This document shows positions 1 to 11,448 of a DNA stretch of 64,000 bases, one piece after another. The DNA comes from Flaccisagitta enflata. Its lineage: Eukaryota; Chaetognatha; Sagittoidea; Aphragmophora. Under the pieces are notes generated by a model. It was not told where the DNA came from, did not search any database, and saw only the letters and a list, made by a program, of their open reading frames with translations. The translations under genes were made by a program, and so were the position numbers. The stretch's first letter is position 1. Every line of letters starts with the position of its first letter. Where the stretch lies: assembly GCA_965153355.1 (NCBI GenBank), contig OZ231127.1:68014001-68078000 (forward strand). The letters are read 5' to 3'.

Positions 1-49
1 AAAGAATTAACGGAAAAACGATTACTACCTGTAGTAATCGTTCAAAATA

Positions 50-851
50 TAGCGGTCAGGGATCCCGGTTGCAAAACGCTTAAAAAAAATTTTTTAAAAT
101 GGACACCTCACAGATTTTTGCACAGGGGACCCAAAAAGGCTGTAGAACATGATTCTGATATTCATTTTGACCTAACTTGAGCCAAAAAAATTAGAAACGG
201 TTTTTTGTGCCAAAAACAGCTATTTTTCATAAAAAAATAGTATAAAATGAAACATTTTAGACTTTTTTTTTTACAGAAACATAAAGTACAAACAGCAATT
301 GATACTTGAGTGAACATAGAATGATTTTGAATAGATCTAAGAGGTTCAAAAATAGCGTTAAAATCCCCAAAAATGAAGAAATGACCCAAAAATAAATAGA
401 TTCAAAAACTGATATTTTTGAACAGTTTCTTAGGATAAGATATAGTGTCAGTATGAATTTTATTGATGTACTTAAAAAAACAAGCATGTTATAGGCGAAA
501 AACGTGAAACTGCAATATGCAAATGAGATAAAAGTGCAAATTTTCAAAATTAGCAAAAATTGTGTAAACACACCAAAAATTGAATCAGCACAGTACAAAT
601 GATCAAAATACATTAATTTCAGTCCATATTAACCAAAAAATATTGAAAAATTAGTGTTTTTATAGCAAAAAACACAATTTTTTACACAAAAAACCGTTTC
701 TAATTTTTTTGGCTCAAGTTAGGTCAAAATGAATATCAGAATCGTGTTCTACAGCCTTTTTAGGTCCCCTGTGAAAAAATCTGGGAGGTGTCCATGTTTT
801 TTTTTCAAAACCCTTAAAATTGAGATTTTCTCTAACTGGATCCCTGACCGG
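50..851. repeat. Long inverted repeat (arms about 180 bases)
   Basis: The arms at about 50-230 and 665-851 share GGTCAGGGATCC, GGACACCTC, CACAGGGGACC and ATGATTCTGATATTCATTTT with modest divergence. The spacer is about 435 bases. The outer left terminus (18-43) is a 26-base palindrome seen again at 911-936. The window edge may cut this element. Confidence 0.75.
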
Positions 852-861
852 TAGATTTATA

Positions 862-986
862 ATTACCTCGAAAAAAATTACTTAGGACTGAAAGAAATTA
901 ACATAAGAACGATTACTACCTGTAGTAATCGTTCTTGCAATAGTTTCTTTCAGTCCTCAGTTATTTTCTATGAGGTAATTACAAGC
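862..986. repeat. Palindrome centred on ATTACTACCTGTAGTAAT
   Basis: The arms pair outward from AACGATTACTAC/GTAGTAATCGTT through AGGACTGAAAGAA/TTCTTTCAGTCCT to TAATTACCTC/GAGGTAATTA, about 62 bases per arm with a few mismatches. It joins the two long inverted repeats on either side. Confidence 0.75.
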
Positions 987-1008
987 CTACATTTTGAACA
1001 AATACTAC

Positions 1009-1780
1009 AGGTACACCGTCTTTAAATCGAAATGGCAAATAGTAAACCTTTGTGGCTCCAAAACTATTAGCCTAGAAGCCTTCAAATTTTCAGTGAATGT
1101 TGGTAACAACTAACCATTTTGTCATGTCAAAACTCAGATTTTAATACTGAATAGTTTGGGGTCAGTAAAACAAACAACGTATGCCCAATTTTCAGGGCTG
1201 AATTTTTTTTCTTGCTTTATTTGAGAGGACTTGTCTTTATCAATATACAGATGTCAAAAAAATTGAGCTAGATCTCCGGGGTTGGTCTCAAATGATAGGA
1301 AATTTTTCAGAGATTACACATTTACCTAAAAAATTGAAAAAAGTTGGATATAGATTGAGGTTATCAATGGTTTTTGGCAATCATTGCTAAAATCCAGACT
1401 GTCAATCATTTAAAAATCATTCAAATCTTCATAGACACAATAAAATAATGAAATTTTCAAGCAGAACTTATTTTCATGATTTGTAACTCTTCATTAAAGA
1501 CCAACTCCAGGGTTCAAGCTTGCTTAATCAGGAAAAAAGCATTACAAGAAAAAAGATTCGTCCAAGTATAGCTGGGACAAATTGTTTTTTTCCATAAAAT
1601 TGATAGCTTTTCAATGCTTTAATGACCCCCAACCTATTCGGTTACAAAATCTGAGTTTTGGCATGACAAAATGGTCAGTCGTTACTAACGTTCACTGAAA
1701 ATTTGAAGGCTTTTGGCTAGTAGTTTTGGAGCTACAAAGGTTTACTATTTGCCATTTCAATTTAAAAACGGTGTAGTAAT
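1009..1780. repeat. Second long inverted repeat (arms about 155 bases)
   Basis: The arms at about 1010-1165 and 1625-1778 share AATGGCAAATAGTAAACCTT, CTTCAAATTTTCAGTGAA and CCATTTTGTCATG. The right end continues to a decayed copy of the terminal motif (GTAGTAATTGTTCTT ... TTTCAGTCCT, 1772-1806). Confidence 0.72.
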
Positions 1781-1809
1781 TGTTCTTCCATTAATTTTTT
1801 CAGTCCTTA

Positions 1810-3950
1810 GCATCATACCGGTGATCAGCAAAATCTACTCTCCTTGTTTTGTCCATAGACTGTTAACGCAGTTATATTAAATTTGAGAAAAATCAGCAAG
1901 TTTTATCAACGTTATGGTTAGAGGGGGAGCATCTCGGGGTAAGCACAGTTCCATAATGGTAGTGAAATGGCCTTGTGGGCTTTCCGATGTGAAGGCCAAG
2001 ACTCTGTTTTGGGGGCATACCTCTGGGTCGGTTTTGCTTTCAGACCCGATCTTGTTTTTGCATTCATTTTACTTGCGGACTTAGAAGTTACTGTGATTTT
2101 AATGTTCACCTTAAAAAAACGTTGGCCATGGTAGACACACACAATTGTATCCACATTTTCCTGGACAAACTGATATCCATATTACGGATGACAAGCATGT
2201 GTCATTACTTCGAACTAATCATTAGTATAGCCTAAACAAAATTGTGATATATTGTGATAAATCAATCTACGTGTCATGCAAATTTCTGTCTTGGCTCTCG
2301 GTGTATTGAACTATTGAGTTGACATTGATTTGTAAAAAAATAACATCTATGAATCATGTTATCCTACTGCTGACTCATGGACAAGAAATACGAGGTGTTC
2401 TGCACCTATAACCCACTTGATCTTTTTGGCTGTTTCGGCGAAGTAGTTTTTTAAGCGCAAAATAATCCAATGACGGAAAGGTTATGATTTTCTGTTTTAC
2501 CTAAACCTTTTTAACTTCGGTTAATGCAAAATTCGGGTAGATTTCCTTTGCTAGATTTCTTTCAGCCTCTTATTCAACTTCGTGGATAAGTTGAGTGTGA
2601 TAAATAAAAAATGACTCCGTCATCTCTGACTATGATCGATAGGTAAATAGCACCCCTGACAAAATAAGGCAAACTGAGGTTGAATTTCATCTATTTCAGC
2701 ATGACGAAGTGATTTCAATAACACTTTGGGGTATGTTCACACCACCTTGGTTAAATTCCATTTAAGTTAAGTCAAAAATGATTGAAAGACTAGATTTACC
2801 ATGTGGATAAAAAAAAAGACGCGCCTATGTGATAAGTGATAGAATAGATATAAAAATTGATTTTAACTATTTTTTTAAAAAACGGACGGACAAAGTGGGG
2901 TGTAGAGTCGCGTGCGCGCGACTAAAAAAGATAGCAATCCCAGATTGGCACCAAATGAAAGTACATTCAAAGGGCTTTGAAATGACCTAAGATTTTAATC
3001 AGTTTTTCTAAGATTCATAGGCAAAATTAGTCATTCAAAAGTCCGTCTTCTTTTTAGGTCGTGTGGAACAGCCGATTCAAGTAATTATATCGCCATTTTC
3101 TGACAATCCCACTTTGTCCCTCACTCCTAATTTACTTAAGGAGTGAATGTCATTATGTAGCGTTACCAATAAATATTAGTAATGATGTTAGGGCATGTTC
3201 AAGTTGTGTCAAAAAACAATCCAGGGTAAAATATGTTTTTTTGTTTTTGTTTAGACGAAAAAATGTTTTTGTAAACCACGGGTTAAGTTAAAAACATTTT
3301 TTTCTCGACAAGTGTCATGCTAGAGTCTATTACCATACATATACAGCAGAGAATCATTCAGAAGTGCGGAATAACCAAGTTTCACTGTAGAAGCATCAAG
3401 ATAGAAATGAAGCTGTAAAAAGCAAGATTCATACACACTCTGTATACGGCATAAGTTTCAGTCCACTAGAAAGAGCCGTCTAGGAATAAATGACATCTGA
3501 AGTTTACGTGGTTTTGACTATGGCGGATCGTGTAACAGTTCTCAAATAGTAATGAACTCCTTCATATCGACTAAAGGCCGAGTCACAATGTTTGTAAACA
3601 AAAAGTCTCCATGGAGATCACTGACGCTTTGGTAGATTTTGTCAATAGGTCTTTTGCTCTGCATGCGCAGATGCATTTTTTTTGGTTCATTTATTTTTTT
3701 TCCTCATGATAATGATTACGATTTTTTTCTCATTTTTTTTATTCCAACAAAGCGTTCTCCTGGAAGGCATATGTGATCAAGCAGTACCAACAAAACTCAT
3801 GAATGCAGTAAATGCCCGACCTCCGCAAATTCCACATCTGATAAGTTAACGAAAAAGATGAACGCCGATTGCATGGGCACCAACAAAGTATGACCACGGA
3901 CAGTAAATTCGGACACCCAGTCTATTCTTTCATGGTTGACGTTGCTAGCT
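1810..3950. other. No gene recognised
   Basis: Apart from the A-family head at 2883-2928 I see A/T-rich unique sequence with no frame resembling a protein. The 78-codon minus frame at 1918-2154 is unrecognised and lacks supporting signals. Confidence 0.6.
2883..2928 (-). repeat. A-family head fragment
   Basis: GTAGAGTCGCGTGCGCGCGA before CTAAAAA, with GGACGGACAAAG at its left, is the head and start of the tract in reverse. Confidence 0.6.
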
Positions 3951-3952
3951 CA

Positions 3953-4091
3953 TTTTTAGTTGTGGACACGCAATTCTAAGAGGCCTTGTCCTTCCGTCCG
4001 TCGGTCCGTCTATTAGTCCGTCACGCTCGATCCACAACGATATTGTGACCCCGTGTCACTTGTCTCTCGGCCAGCAAACATTGATCGCGAA
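3953..4091 (+). repeat. C-family interspersed repeat
   Basis: The head TTTTTAGTTGTGGACACGCA is followed by (TCCG)n and then TCCACAACGATATTGTGACC and a GTGTCACTTG end. The head stem GTTGTGGA (3959-3966) and TCCACAAC (4031-4038) are exact complements. Confidence 0.7.
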
Positions 4092-4543
4092 GTTAGATTA
4101 CGTACTATGTAATACGTAATATGTCGTAATACGTGCTTCCTATCACCCCTCACTTTCCTCTATGTTCGAAAGGAATAACAAAGGACACCGAGGCTTCAAC
4201 TACTTGTCAACGATAACCTCCAAACTTCCGTATCTGCCGCTTCAAATTGTGGACAAACCACTTCAGCCACATTCACGAAACATCGCGTGCAAGTAATCAA
4301 GTGAACTCTTAATCCACTCGACACCTTTAAATCAGCTGTTAGTGTTTGCTTTGTGTGCTTGTTTGTATCCATGCGAGTGTGTTTTTATCTGAATGTGGGT
4401 GTCTTTGTTTCTGTTTGAGTGTTTGTATTCATGCATATGTGTACTTTTGGTTAATCGTAACTCTGTATTCTCACCTGTCTCTGACTGTTCTTGCATATGT
4501 GAGTGTCAGTATCTAAATGCCCGCACCCATAGGTTTTATCAGC

Positions 4544-4545
<2 letters not shown>

Positions 4546-4613
<68 letters not shown>
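4546..4613 (+). repeat. (GT)n microsatellite
   Basis: A pure tract of about 34 units. The apparent frames across it code only Cys-Val or Thr-His and are not genes. Confidence 0.95.
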
Positions 4614-4615
<2 letters not shown>

Positions 4616-4861
4616 TGCATTTTTATAGACTGTATTGGATGTACCAGAATTCCGCCAATAAACTTTACAGCGGGATTTAACCGTCGTACAAGTGACCTTT
4701 GAACAACATCAACGATTGCAGTTGACCTCATGGAGACCATTTCCAAGTGAACAACCCTTTGACAACGCCACCGGCATCAATTCTTCTTTGGGTATGCGGC
4801 GACTCCAACAATTGGGACGACGACAATGCGCTTACTCTTTCTGTGGACTGGTACAGACATA

Positions 4862-5436
4862 CAGTACAATGGGAGCAATGACGACCTAGACTGGAGGATA
4901 GATTCTAAGTATCTTAGTCTTATTTGTATTATATGATATTTTAGATCTAGGCTAATTAAACATTGCTCTATTGAGTGGATGTATTTGCGTCTCTTAAACT
5001 TCAAGTTGTGACTTGACTTCATCAAAACTTTGTTTTTCAAAGTTTTAACGTAATTCATTAAATCATGCGAAAAATTTTATACTATCTTAGAAAAAAAATC
5101 AGCTCAATCGGATCATTTTTACAGGTTTTATGGCTATCTTTGTAAAACAAAATTTATGCAAAAATCTGTAAATATGGTCTAATTGAACTGATTTTTTCTT
5201 CTAAACTATATAAAATTTTTTTCCTGATCTATTAAGATACGTTAAAAGTTTAAAAAATGAAATGTTGATAAGGTCAAGTAGCAAGTTAAAGTTATAAAGT
5301 ATGAGAGATACAAACATTTTAACCCAATAAAGCAACCTTTAAGTAACTTAGATCTCAAATATTTCATAATACAAATGAAATTAAGACACCTGAAATCTAT
5401 CCTCCAGTCTAGGTCGTCATTGCTCCCATCGTACTG
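4862..5436. mobile_element. Foldback MITE with TA duplication (Tc1/mariner-like)
   Basis: The arms start CAGTACAATGGGAGCAATGA (4862) and its near complement ending at 5436; TA flanks both ends. Arms of about 165 bases pair, and inner sequence also pairs (AAAAAAAATCAG... near 5090 against CTGATTTTTT near 5190), so nearly the whole 575 bp can fold back. A (GA)n tract follows within 8 bases. There is no coding frame. Confidence 0.75.
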
Positions 5437-5443
5437 TACAACG

Positions 5444-5445
<2 letters not shown>

Positions 5446-5504
<59 letters not shown>
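5446..5504 (+). repeat. (GA)n microsatellite
   Basis: A pure tract starting 8 bases after the MITE 4862-5436 and its TA. Confidence 0.95.
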
Positions 5505-5509
<5 letters not shown>

Positions 5510-5667
5510 ACCTGGCCAATGAAATCTAAGATAAACACAAACACCACCACGTCTGTCTGTCTGTGTGTATTGATTTTGGCACTAGGCTTGGACTGCACAA
5601 ACAGAGAGATTACGTAATAGACATTCCCGTTGTTTCAAAACTTCCAGCACACCACCAATTCTAACTA

Positions 5668-6159
5668 CCGCCAGGTGGTTTTGAGTAGTACTCTGGATTT
5701 CTGCTTGTTTATACTTTAAATGGACTTCCTGAACTAGGATCCAGCTTCAAAGAAATCTTTCATGTGGCGCCTTTTGAGAAAAATCCAAAATTTATATTTT
5801 TTCATCTTACATTGCATTCAAAATTTATTGGGTTATTAGAGAGTCTATTTAGATAGTATATTTGAATTCCTGATGAAATTTAGCTAAAAAATTGAAAATT
5901 TTTATTTCAAAAATATACAGTGCGACTTATCAAACATTGAAAGGAAGTTTCATCAGGAATACAAATCTGTTATCTAAAAATATTTTCTATTAGCTCTATA
6001 AATTCTGAATACAGAAAATAATGAAATATTATCAATTTTAAACTTTTTTCAAAAAGCTGCCCTAGAAAGATTTCTGTGAGGCTGGATCTTAGTTCAGGAA
6101 GTCCATCCAGAGTGAAAACAAGCAAAAAATCCAGAGTACTACTGCAAACCACCTGGCGG
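5668..6159. mobile_element. Foldback MITE with TA duplication
   Basis: The ends are CCGCCAGGTGGTTT and its complement with flanking TA (5666-5667 and 6160-6161). Arms of about 120 bases include GGACTTCCTGAACTA and ATCCAGC. The middle contains a GTGCGACTTATCAA segment that is shared with the nested element at 7.1-7.9 kb. Confidence 0.72.
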
Positions 6160-6594
6160 TAGTTTGAATAGATGGTGAGCATCCTAGCAAATGTTCAACT
6201 AGATACGTGACACTTTTGTGGCTGAAAAGTGCCATAACTCTGATTTACAAGGAAACGTAACAGATTGACGGACCAGTGTACTGACGTACCTACAGACAGG
6301 TGGATGGATGGATGGATGGATGGATGGACAGACACACAGACAGACCCTCTAATTGAGATTCGAGGATGCATCTAAACAGCTGTGTTAATGGAACAATCTC
6401 AACTAGGTGCAGCGCAAAGTTGACAATTATTAACGTTTGGAAAAAAAGTCCGAGGATTCAAGCAGACAAAGCGCCGAAGGAGAAATACATATGTACCGGT
6501 CCCCTAGGTAATTCAGGTTTCCTTTGTAGGTGCATGTAAGCATGTGTGTGCGTGCGTACAAGCAACAGAAAGAGAGAGTGAGAAAGAGTGAAAA

Positions 6595-6634
<40 letters not shown>

Positions 6635-6649
6635 TGTAAAGGACACGCT

Positions 6650-6850
6650 ACTCTATGACAGGCTGTCGGTCCATCCGTTAGTCCGTTGCTCCATGGTGGT
6701 CGAGTTGAAGAGAGTGAAAACAAGCATTTTTGAGGCTGCTTGAGAGGCTGCGTGAGAGTGAGCATTGGGAGGGAGAGAGTATGGGTGGGGGTTGTGTGCC
6801 CCTGCCCACTCATCTGCAACAATATTGTGACCCTGCATCACTTGATATTT
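6650..6850 (+). repeat. C-family repeat
   Basis: GGACACGCTACTCTATGACA and (TCCG)n at 6650-6690, then CCCTGCCCACTCATCTGCAA and CAATATTGTGACCCTGCATC near 6800-6845. The middle is (GA)-rich. Confidence 0.6.
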
Positions 6851-7058
6851 TATTGTCTTATCCATCAGATGGAGAAGGAACGCTTGTGGAATGATTTAAC
6901 TTTGGAGCAAGATTGTATGGACAAAAGCTGGAAAACGTTAATGTCGGACTACCAGTGGCTGTTGTGACAGCGTTTTTTGCAGCGCCAGCCTTGAGCCCAA
7001 GGGGACTGTCATTGATAAGATGGGACAGGCTTCATTTGCCATTTCAATAGCTAATATG

Positions 7059-8266
7059 CAGGCCTGATTTTAGAGCGAGCCCGCGAGCCCGATGCTTTCT
7101 GTTTTGCTCTCGGCACTAGTGCCCCTAGGGTGGAAAAAAGTTCAAGTTTAGTGACCATTGCCCCTATCTGGTTTCTTAGGCTCTACTCAATGTGGGGAAG
7201 TGTTCTCTAGCCAAAGTCAAATCATCCTTGGGGCGCTTTTTAAATAAAATGAAAAATTCAAGATTTTTAGCTTGATTTTGCATTCAAAATTTTACAGGTT
7301 GGTCTGATTTATTTTTTTTAGCATAATGTTAAATACATTTGGCATATTTTAGGCCACCGTTATGATTTTTGGAAAAGTAGCACAAAAAATAAACTTTTTA
7401 TTTCTTTTCAAAACCCTATAGTGCGACCTATCAAATTAAAGGGAATTTCATCAGGAATAACAATATGCTATCTGAAAATAAGTTGAACCAACATGCAAAA
7501 AATGTTGAATTTTTCACTTTTTTCAAAAAGCGCCCCAACATTTGGAACTTCTGATTTCGCCGCCTTTCTTTGGTCTAATTTTCCATCAAAACATTCTCTG
7601 TTATTGAATAAGAAGAGCGCAATTATTTTAAACATCAACAAGTGATGTTAGATAGAAGAACAAAGTTGTAGTCTTTCAGGGGATTTCATCTAAAACCGTT
7701 TTCATTCTTGATTTAATAGAAAGAAATAAGGAAAAAACAAAACTAAGAAAATTCTAAACTTCATGGAATATGCAGGGTAAGACCCCCTTTTAGCTTCTCC
7801 CAGCGGCACGAGTTTTTGTTCATGGGATGATTTGAATTTGGCTAGAAAACACTTCCCCACATTGCGTAAAGCCTAAAAAAACAGGTGGGGGCAATGGTCA
7901 CTAAACTTGAACTTTTTTCCACCCTGGCACTAGTGTCGGGCTCTCATATTTTGCGAGCTCTGAGCCGGGCAGGCTCTCTCTTATTGTAAGCTGATGGAGT
8001 AAAACATTTAAAAAATCTTCACGTTTTGCATCCTTTTTTTAGCATTTTACATGTTGAATCATGCAATAGTGATTATCATATCACTGCATCATCTAATCAG
8101 TAACTATAATTACGAATAAGTCGAATATGAGCTGATATAGCTGATATTATCTGAAAATTTTTCAAAACAGTTTTTATCAAGCTCATGGTTTTCTCATAGG
8201 GCTCTGTGAAAATGTGGGGAGCGAGCCCAACTTGCTCTGTCAAAAAATTGACTAAAATCAGGCCTG
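7059..8266. mobile_element. hAT-like element of the same family, with nested insertion
   Basis: The ends are CAGGCCTGATTTTAG and its complement, followed inside by GAGCGAGCCCGCGAGCCCGA, matching the 23.4-kb copy. The flanks CTAATATG and CTTAGATG agree at 6 of 8 bases and fit a decayed duplication. About 800 bp of other palindromic sequence is inserted at 7122-7927. Confidence 0.75.
7122..7927. mobile_element. Palindromic element nested in the hAT-like copy
   Basis: CACTAGTG stands on both sides (7114-7121 and 7928-7935). The ends are inverted: AGGGTGGAAAAAAGTTCAAG near 7127 and its complement near 7925. A second inverted pair, with the core GGGGCGCTTTTT, is at 7218-7258 and 7507-7545. Its middle (about 7420-7480) resembles the middle of the foldback at 5668-6159. 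It has no coding frame. Confidence 0.65.
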
Positions 8267-8841
8267 CTTAGATGATACAATCGACTTTATTTTACTTTTT
8301 ATTATTACTGTTCTCTTTTTAGTTGCGTGCTACGCTTGGGTGCTTCACATAGAAAAAGTCGGTTACTTCTTTTCACCCTCTTTACCAATTGTGCAATGGC
8401 TAAATTTAAGACCCTTACCATTTGTGTTTTATCAAAAATGTTTCATCTTCAATTTTTTTGAAAATTGTTTTTGAGGACCTAATTTGCATAATGCAGTAGG
8501 ATAAAACAATATGCTGACATTCTTTGAATCAACATTTAAAAAATTTTACTTTTCATAGAATTGTTAATCTGCCTTTTCATAAGCTCTTGCATAGCTTATA
8601 TTCTTATATCTTAGTTTATTTTTACAAATATCATGATTTTTTAAAACAATTAATTGTCCTTTTTGTAACAAAAGTTACACAGGATTGTGCTGAATTCAGG
8701 GAAATCTGTGGAAACTTTAGGGCTAAAACAAAAACGGAAGATAATGGAATTTTGAGAAAAGGAAAATGGTCGTCTTCATGATTTTTGCTTTTCCACATTA
8801 CCCAAGTAGGGTGAAGGGATACTCCCAACTTTTGCTATGTA

Positions 8842-9010
8842 AAGCACCCAAGTGCTACGCATCTCTAAACCCGTCTATCTGTCCCTGCTTTATGCTATGT
8901 TTTTTTGGTCTTTGGCTTCACTGCTTCTGCCCAAATGCTGTGGTGACCTCAAATACAGCCTCTGCCCACCCACACAAAACTGGGGTTGCTGTTTATCCTA
9001 CCTTGTTTTC
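8842..9010 (+). repeat. Decayed A-family repeat
   Basis: GTGCTACGCATCTCTAAACC, GTCTATCTGTCC, then GGTGACCTCAAATACAG, CTGCCCACCCACAC and a CCTTGTTTT end follow the order of intact copies. Confidence 0.55.
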
Positions 9011-10019
9011 AAATGAACCATTATCAACAATTTCTTATTGCATGAAAATTCAACAATAAATACCGACTGATGGTTATGTCTCAAGTTTAATGAATTAATA
9101 CCTATCATCCAAGTGTTCTCGATGAGTGTCTGTATAGAGACGGTTGTGCATGTCAGTGCGTCATTGCTAATTGCCCTCAATGAGCGTCTGAATAATCAGA
9201 TTGCAGTCACAGTAGGACACATTTTGATAGAAATGTTTTAGTCTGTACAAAGAAGCATTATGGCTCCATGAGCTATTTAGTTCTGTTAACTTCCGGTTCA
9301 GCCAGCCAGGCAGGAGAAATGTCAAGGGTTACATTGCTTTGAACTGCATAAAGAGGCAGGTTTAATGGATGACTGTACAATGATCTTTAAATAGCCATGT
9401 TTGGGGCACACATCTGAGGTCAGTCAGGTCTGTCTGCTCTGGTTGATTTGTAGAATAGGATCCCATATGCATGCTCTTATTTGCAGTTCATGTTGGAGCA
9501 GTTCCATTGTAATAACAAATTGCATCATTTTCTTGTTGTAGAAAGAGGCAATAAAAAATGACCATAGGGTAGATTGTACCCCATAGCCCAACTTTAATGG
9601 TCTTAGCATACATGATTTCTTTATCGATATATTATGTCCAAACTATACATGCTGGAGAGGAGATTCTTTATTGATGAGTAAGTATAGAATCTCCTGATAC
9701 ATCCAAAGAGAGTCAAACCATTTGTTTCCCAAATCTCTACTGAAGTAAGTCACCCCTTAATGCACAAATTTGTCAGTTTCAGGGGCTGCCGCGCCGCTGT
9801 CCATTTCTTGGCCCCCTCTTCCTAAAAATCATTAAAAGAATAGGTCTCCAGCTATCATAGGCTATCATAAACTATCATAGACCTATCATAGACCACGAAA
9901 AACAGCTATATGTACCAACTTCGTGTAGAAATATTGTGGGGACCTTCTCAACCTGCTAGCGGTTAATAATTCCTCTCTGCTCCACAATTCTCTACAAAAT
10001 TTTTTGCTTCCTGCGAGCA
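9011..10019. other. No gene recognised
   Basis: Unique sequence. A short CTATCATAG-like tandem is seen at 9848-9892. A 30-base AT-rich segment at 9993-10022 is nearly repeated at the 5' end of the zinc-finger frame (12370-12400). Confidence 0.55.
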
Positions 10020-10162
10020 AAATTTTTAGTCGCGTGCACGCGACTCTACAACCCGCTCTGTCCGTCGGTCCGTCGGTCCGTCGGTCCGTCACGTTTAGCT
10101 TTTTTTCGCCGCCCCTGCCCACCCGCACGGGACTAAGGTAGCCGTGTATCCGGCCTTGTTCA
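10020..10162 (+). repeat. A-family repeat, near full length
   Basis: The head is TTTTTAGTCGCGTGCACGCG with the 18-base palindrome AGTCGCGTGCACGCGACT, then TCTACAACCCGCTCTG, (TCGGTCCG)n, CCCTGCCCACCCGCACGGGA and CCGTGTATCCGGCCTTGTT. The head stem GTCGCGTGC pairs with the 3' GCACGCGAC (one mismatch here). Confidence 0.75.
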
Positions 10163-10332
10163 AGCTGTACCTTCCTGTCGGAAACGCGTGTGATTTTCGC
10201 GTCCATTTTTACCTCATAACGAAACTAGGCCAACACCTTAAATGACTAAGAGACCAAAACACTAAAAGATTCAAAGACTAAAACATCAAATGACCAAAAG
10301 ACCAAAACACTAAAAGACTAAAAGATCTGTTT

Positions 10333-10462
10333 GACTGTGAAAATGGCTAATTGTATTGTGTTATATCATTGTTTTACTCAATATTTTTGTCCAAATCTTT
10401 TCTGAAAAGTGTAACACTAAGAAAAAAAGAGGGGGCACTGAATGGAAAAAATACGGAAGTTT
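10333..10462. mobile_element. Truncated copy of the 45.5-kb MITE (reverse)
   Basis: GTGAAAATGG ... TTTACTCAATATTTTTGTCC ... GGAAAAAATACGG matches the reverse complement of about half of 45498-45772. The other end is missing and no TA duplication is seen. Confidence 0.6.
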
Positions 10463-10649
10463 TGATACAAAAAGGAAAAGAAAATTCAAAGAAAATTCAA
10501 AGAAAATTATAATTCTTAAAGACAGTGTTGATAACTTGGGCAAGATGTCAGAACAAAGTAAAGCGTTACACAATTTTTTTCTCGCAAGAATGGACATGAA
10601 TACCTTCCAAGAAAGAGAGAAAAAAAAGACAGTTGATAGCAATTAATTG

Positions 10650-10787
10650 CAAGCCCAAACTGATAGGTTTTTGGCTAGTAGTGAAATTTCTCCTTTTCCG
10701 AATGAACTTCCTAACAGTTTAAAATCTGATGACGACTTTCGAGTTTTTAAGACAAAACTAAAACAGTTTTTGCTCTCTCAGTATTGA
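10650..10787 (+). pseudogene. LINE open-frame C-terminal remnant
   Basis: Translation ending TGA at 10785-10787 gives FPNELPNSLK ... FKTKLKQFLLSQY. This matches the usual C-terminal signature of CR1/L2-like LINE proteins: a W/F-N-x-L-P run, then F-K-x-x-L-K and a hydrophobic end. An in-frame TAA at 10644 blocks the frame upstream. It is only a short remnant; its 3' UTR and tail may lie at 11160-11448. Confidence 0.45.
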
Positions 10788-10791
10788 CGAA

Positions 10792-10872
10792 TTTTTAGTC
10801 AGGTGCACGCGACTCTACACCTTGCTCTGTCGGTCGGTCGGTCCGTCCGTCGGTCCATCCATTGGTCCGTCC
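10792..10872 (+). repeat. A-family head plus (CGGT)n, 3' part missing
   Basis: TTTTTAGTCAGGTGCACGCG then ACTCTACACCTTGCTCTGTC and a (CGGT/CCGT) tract. It is followed by the TTTTTTAACA minisatellite (about 10890-11160). Confidence 0.65.
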
Positions 10873-10884
10873 GTCCGGAACATT

Positions 10885-11160
10885 TTTAAAATTTTGATAA
10901 TTTTTTAGCGGTTTATAACATTATTAACATTTTTTAACATTTTTCAACATGTTTAAACATTTTTTTAACATTTTTTAACATTTTATCTTTTTTAACCTTT
11001 TTCAACATTTTTCAACATTTTCAAATTTCTTAAACATTTTTTAACATTTTTTAACATCATTTAACTTTTTTCAACATTTTTTAACTTCTTTTAACATTCT
11101 TTAACAGTTGTTAATATTTTTTAACATTTTTTAACATTTTTAACATTATTAACATTTAAA
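10885..11160 (+). repeat. TTTTTTAACA minisatellite
   Basis: Units of about 10-12 bases with a TTTAACATTTTT core repeat irregularly over about 270 bases. There is no coding content. Confidence 0.75.
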
Positions 11161-11448
11161 CATGCTTTTGTTCTTTTGTTTGTCCTTTCAAGACGCGCGC
11201 GACTGTTGCCCTTTTGGCTTGTTTGATTATATTGGGCGGACTTACCCAACGATTTTTGACTTACGCATTTTTATCCATTTTACCTTTTTATACGTTATGA
11301 ATTTTTTAAGCGTACCCTGTAGGAAAAAATTTATTCTCAACTTTTACAGGCTATCCCTCGGAGCGGTCTTTTTACAATTCTTATTAGCATTGACCATAGT
11401 AATTTTTCTGGTCGTTTCGTAAATAAAATTCATTCATTCATTCATTGA
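11160..11448 (+). mobile_element. Possible LINE 3' UTR ending in (ATTC)n
   Basis: The segment ends AAATAAAATTCATTCATTC..., a short ATTC tandem, as CR1/L2-type elements end in a simple repeat rather than poly(A). It may belong with the coding remnant at 10650-10787, split by an A-family head (10792-10872) and a TTTTTTAACA minisatellite. The short frame at 11162-11422 is hydrophobic and unrecognised. Confidence 0.4.

Noticed and set aside
10020-10162. A-family repeat as a tRNA-derived SINE
   Set aside because: No A-box or B-box promoter and no clover-leaf arms could be made out; the inverted ends fit a foldback element better.
10356-10646. Lysine-rich 96-codon frame
   Set aside because: Its first third is the reversed MITE copy at 10333-10462; no domain is seen in the rest.
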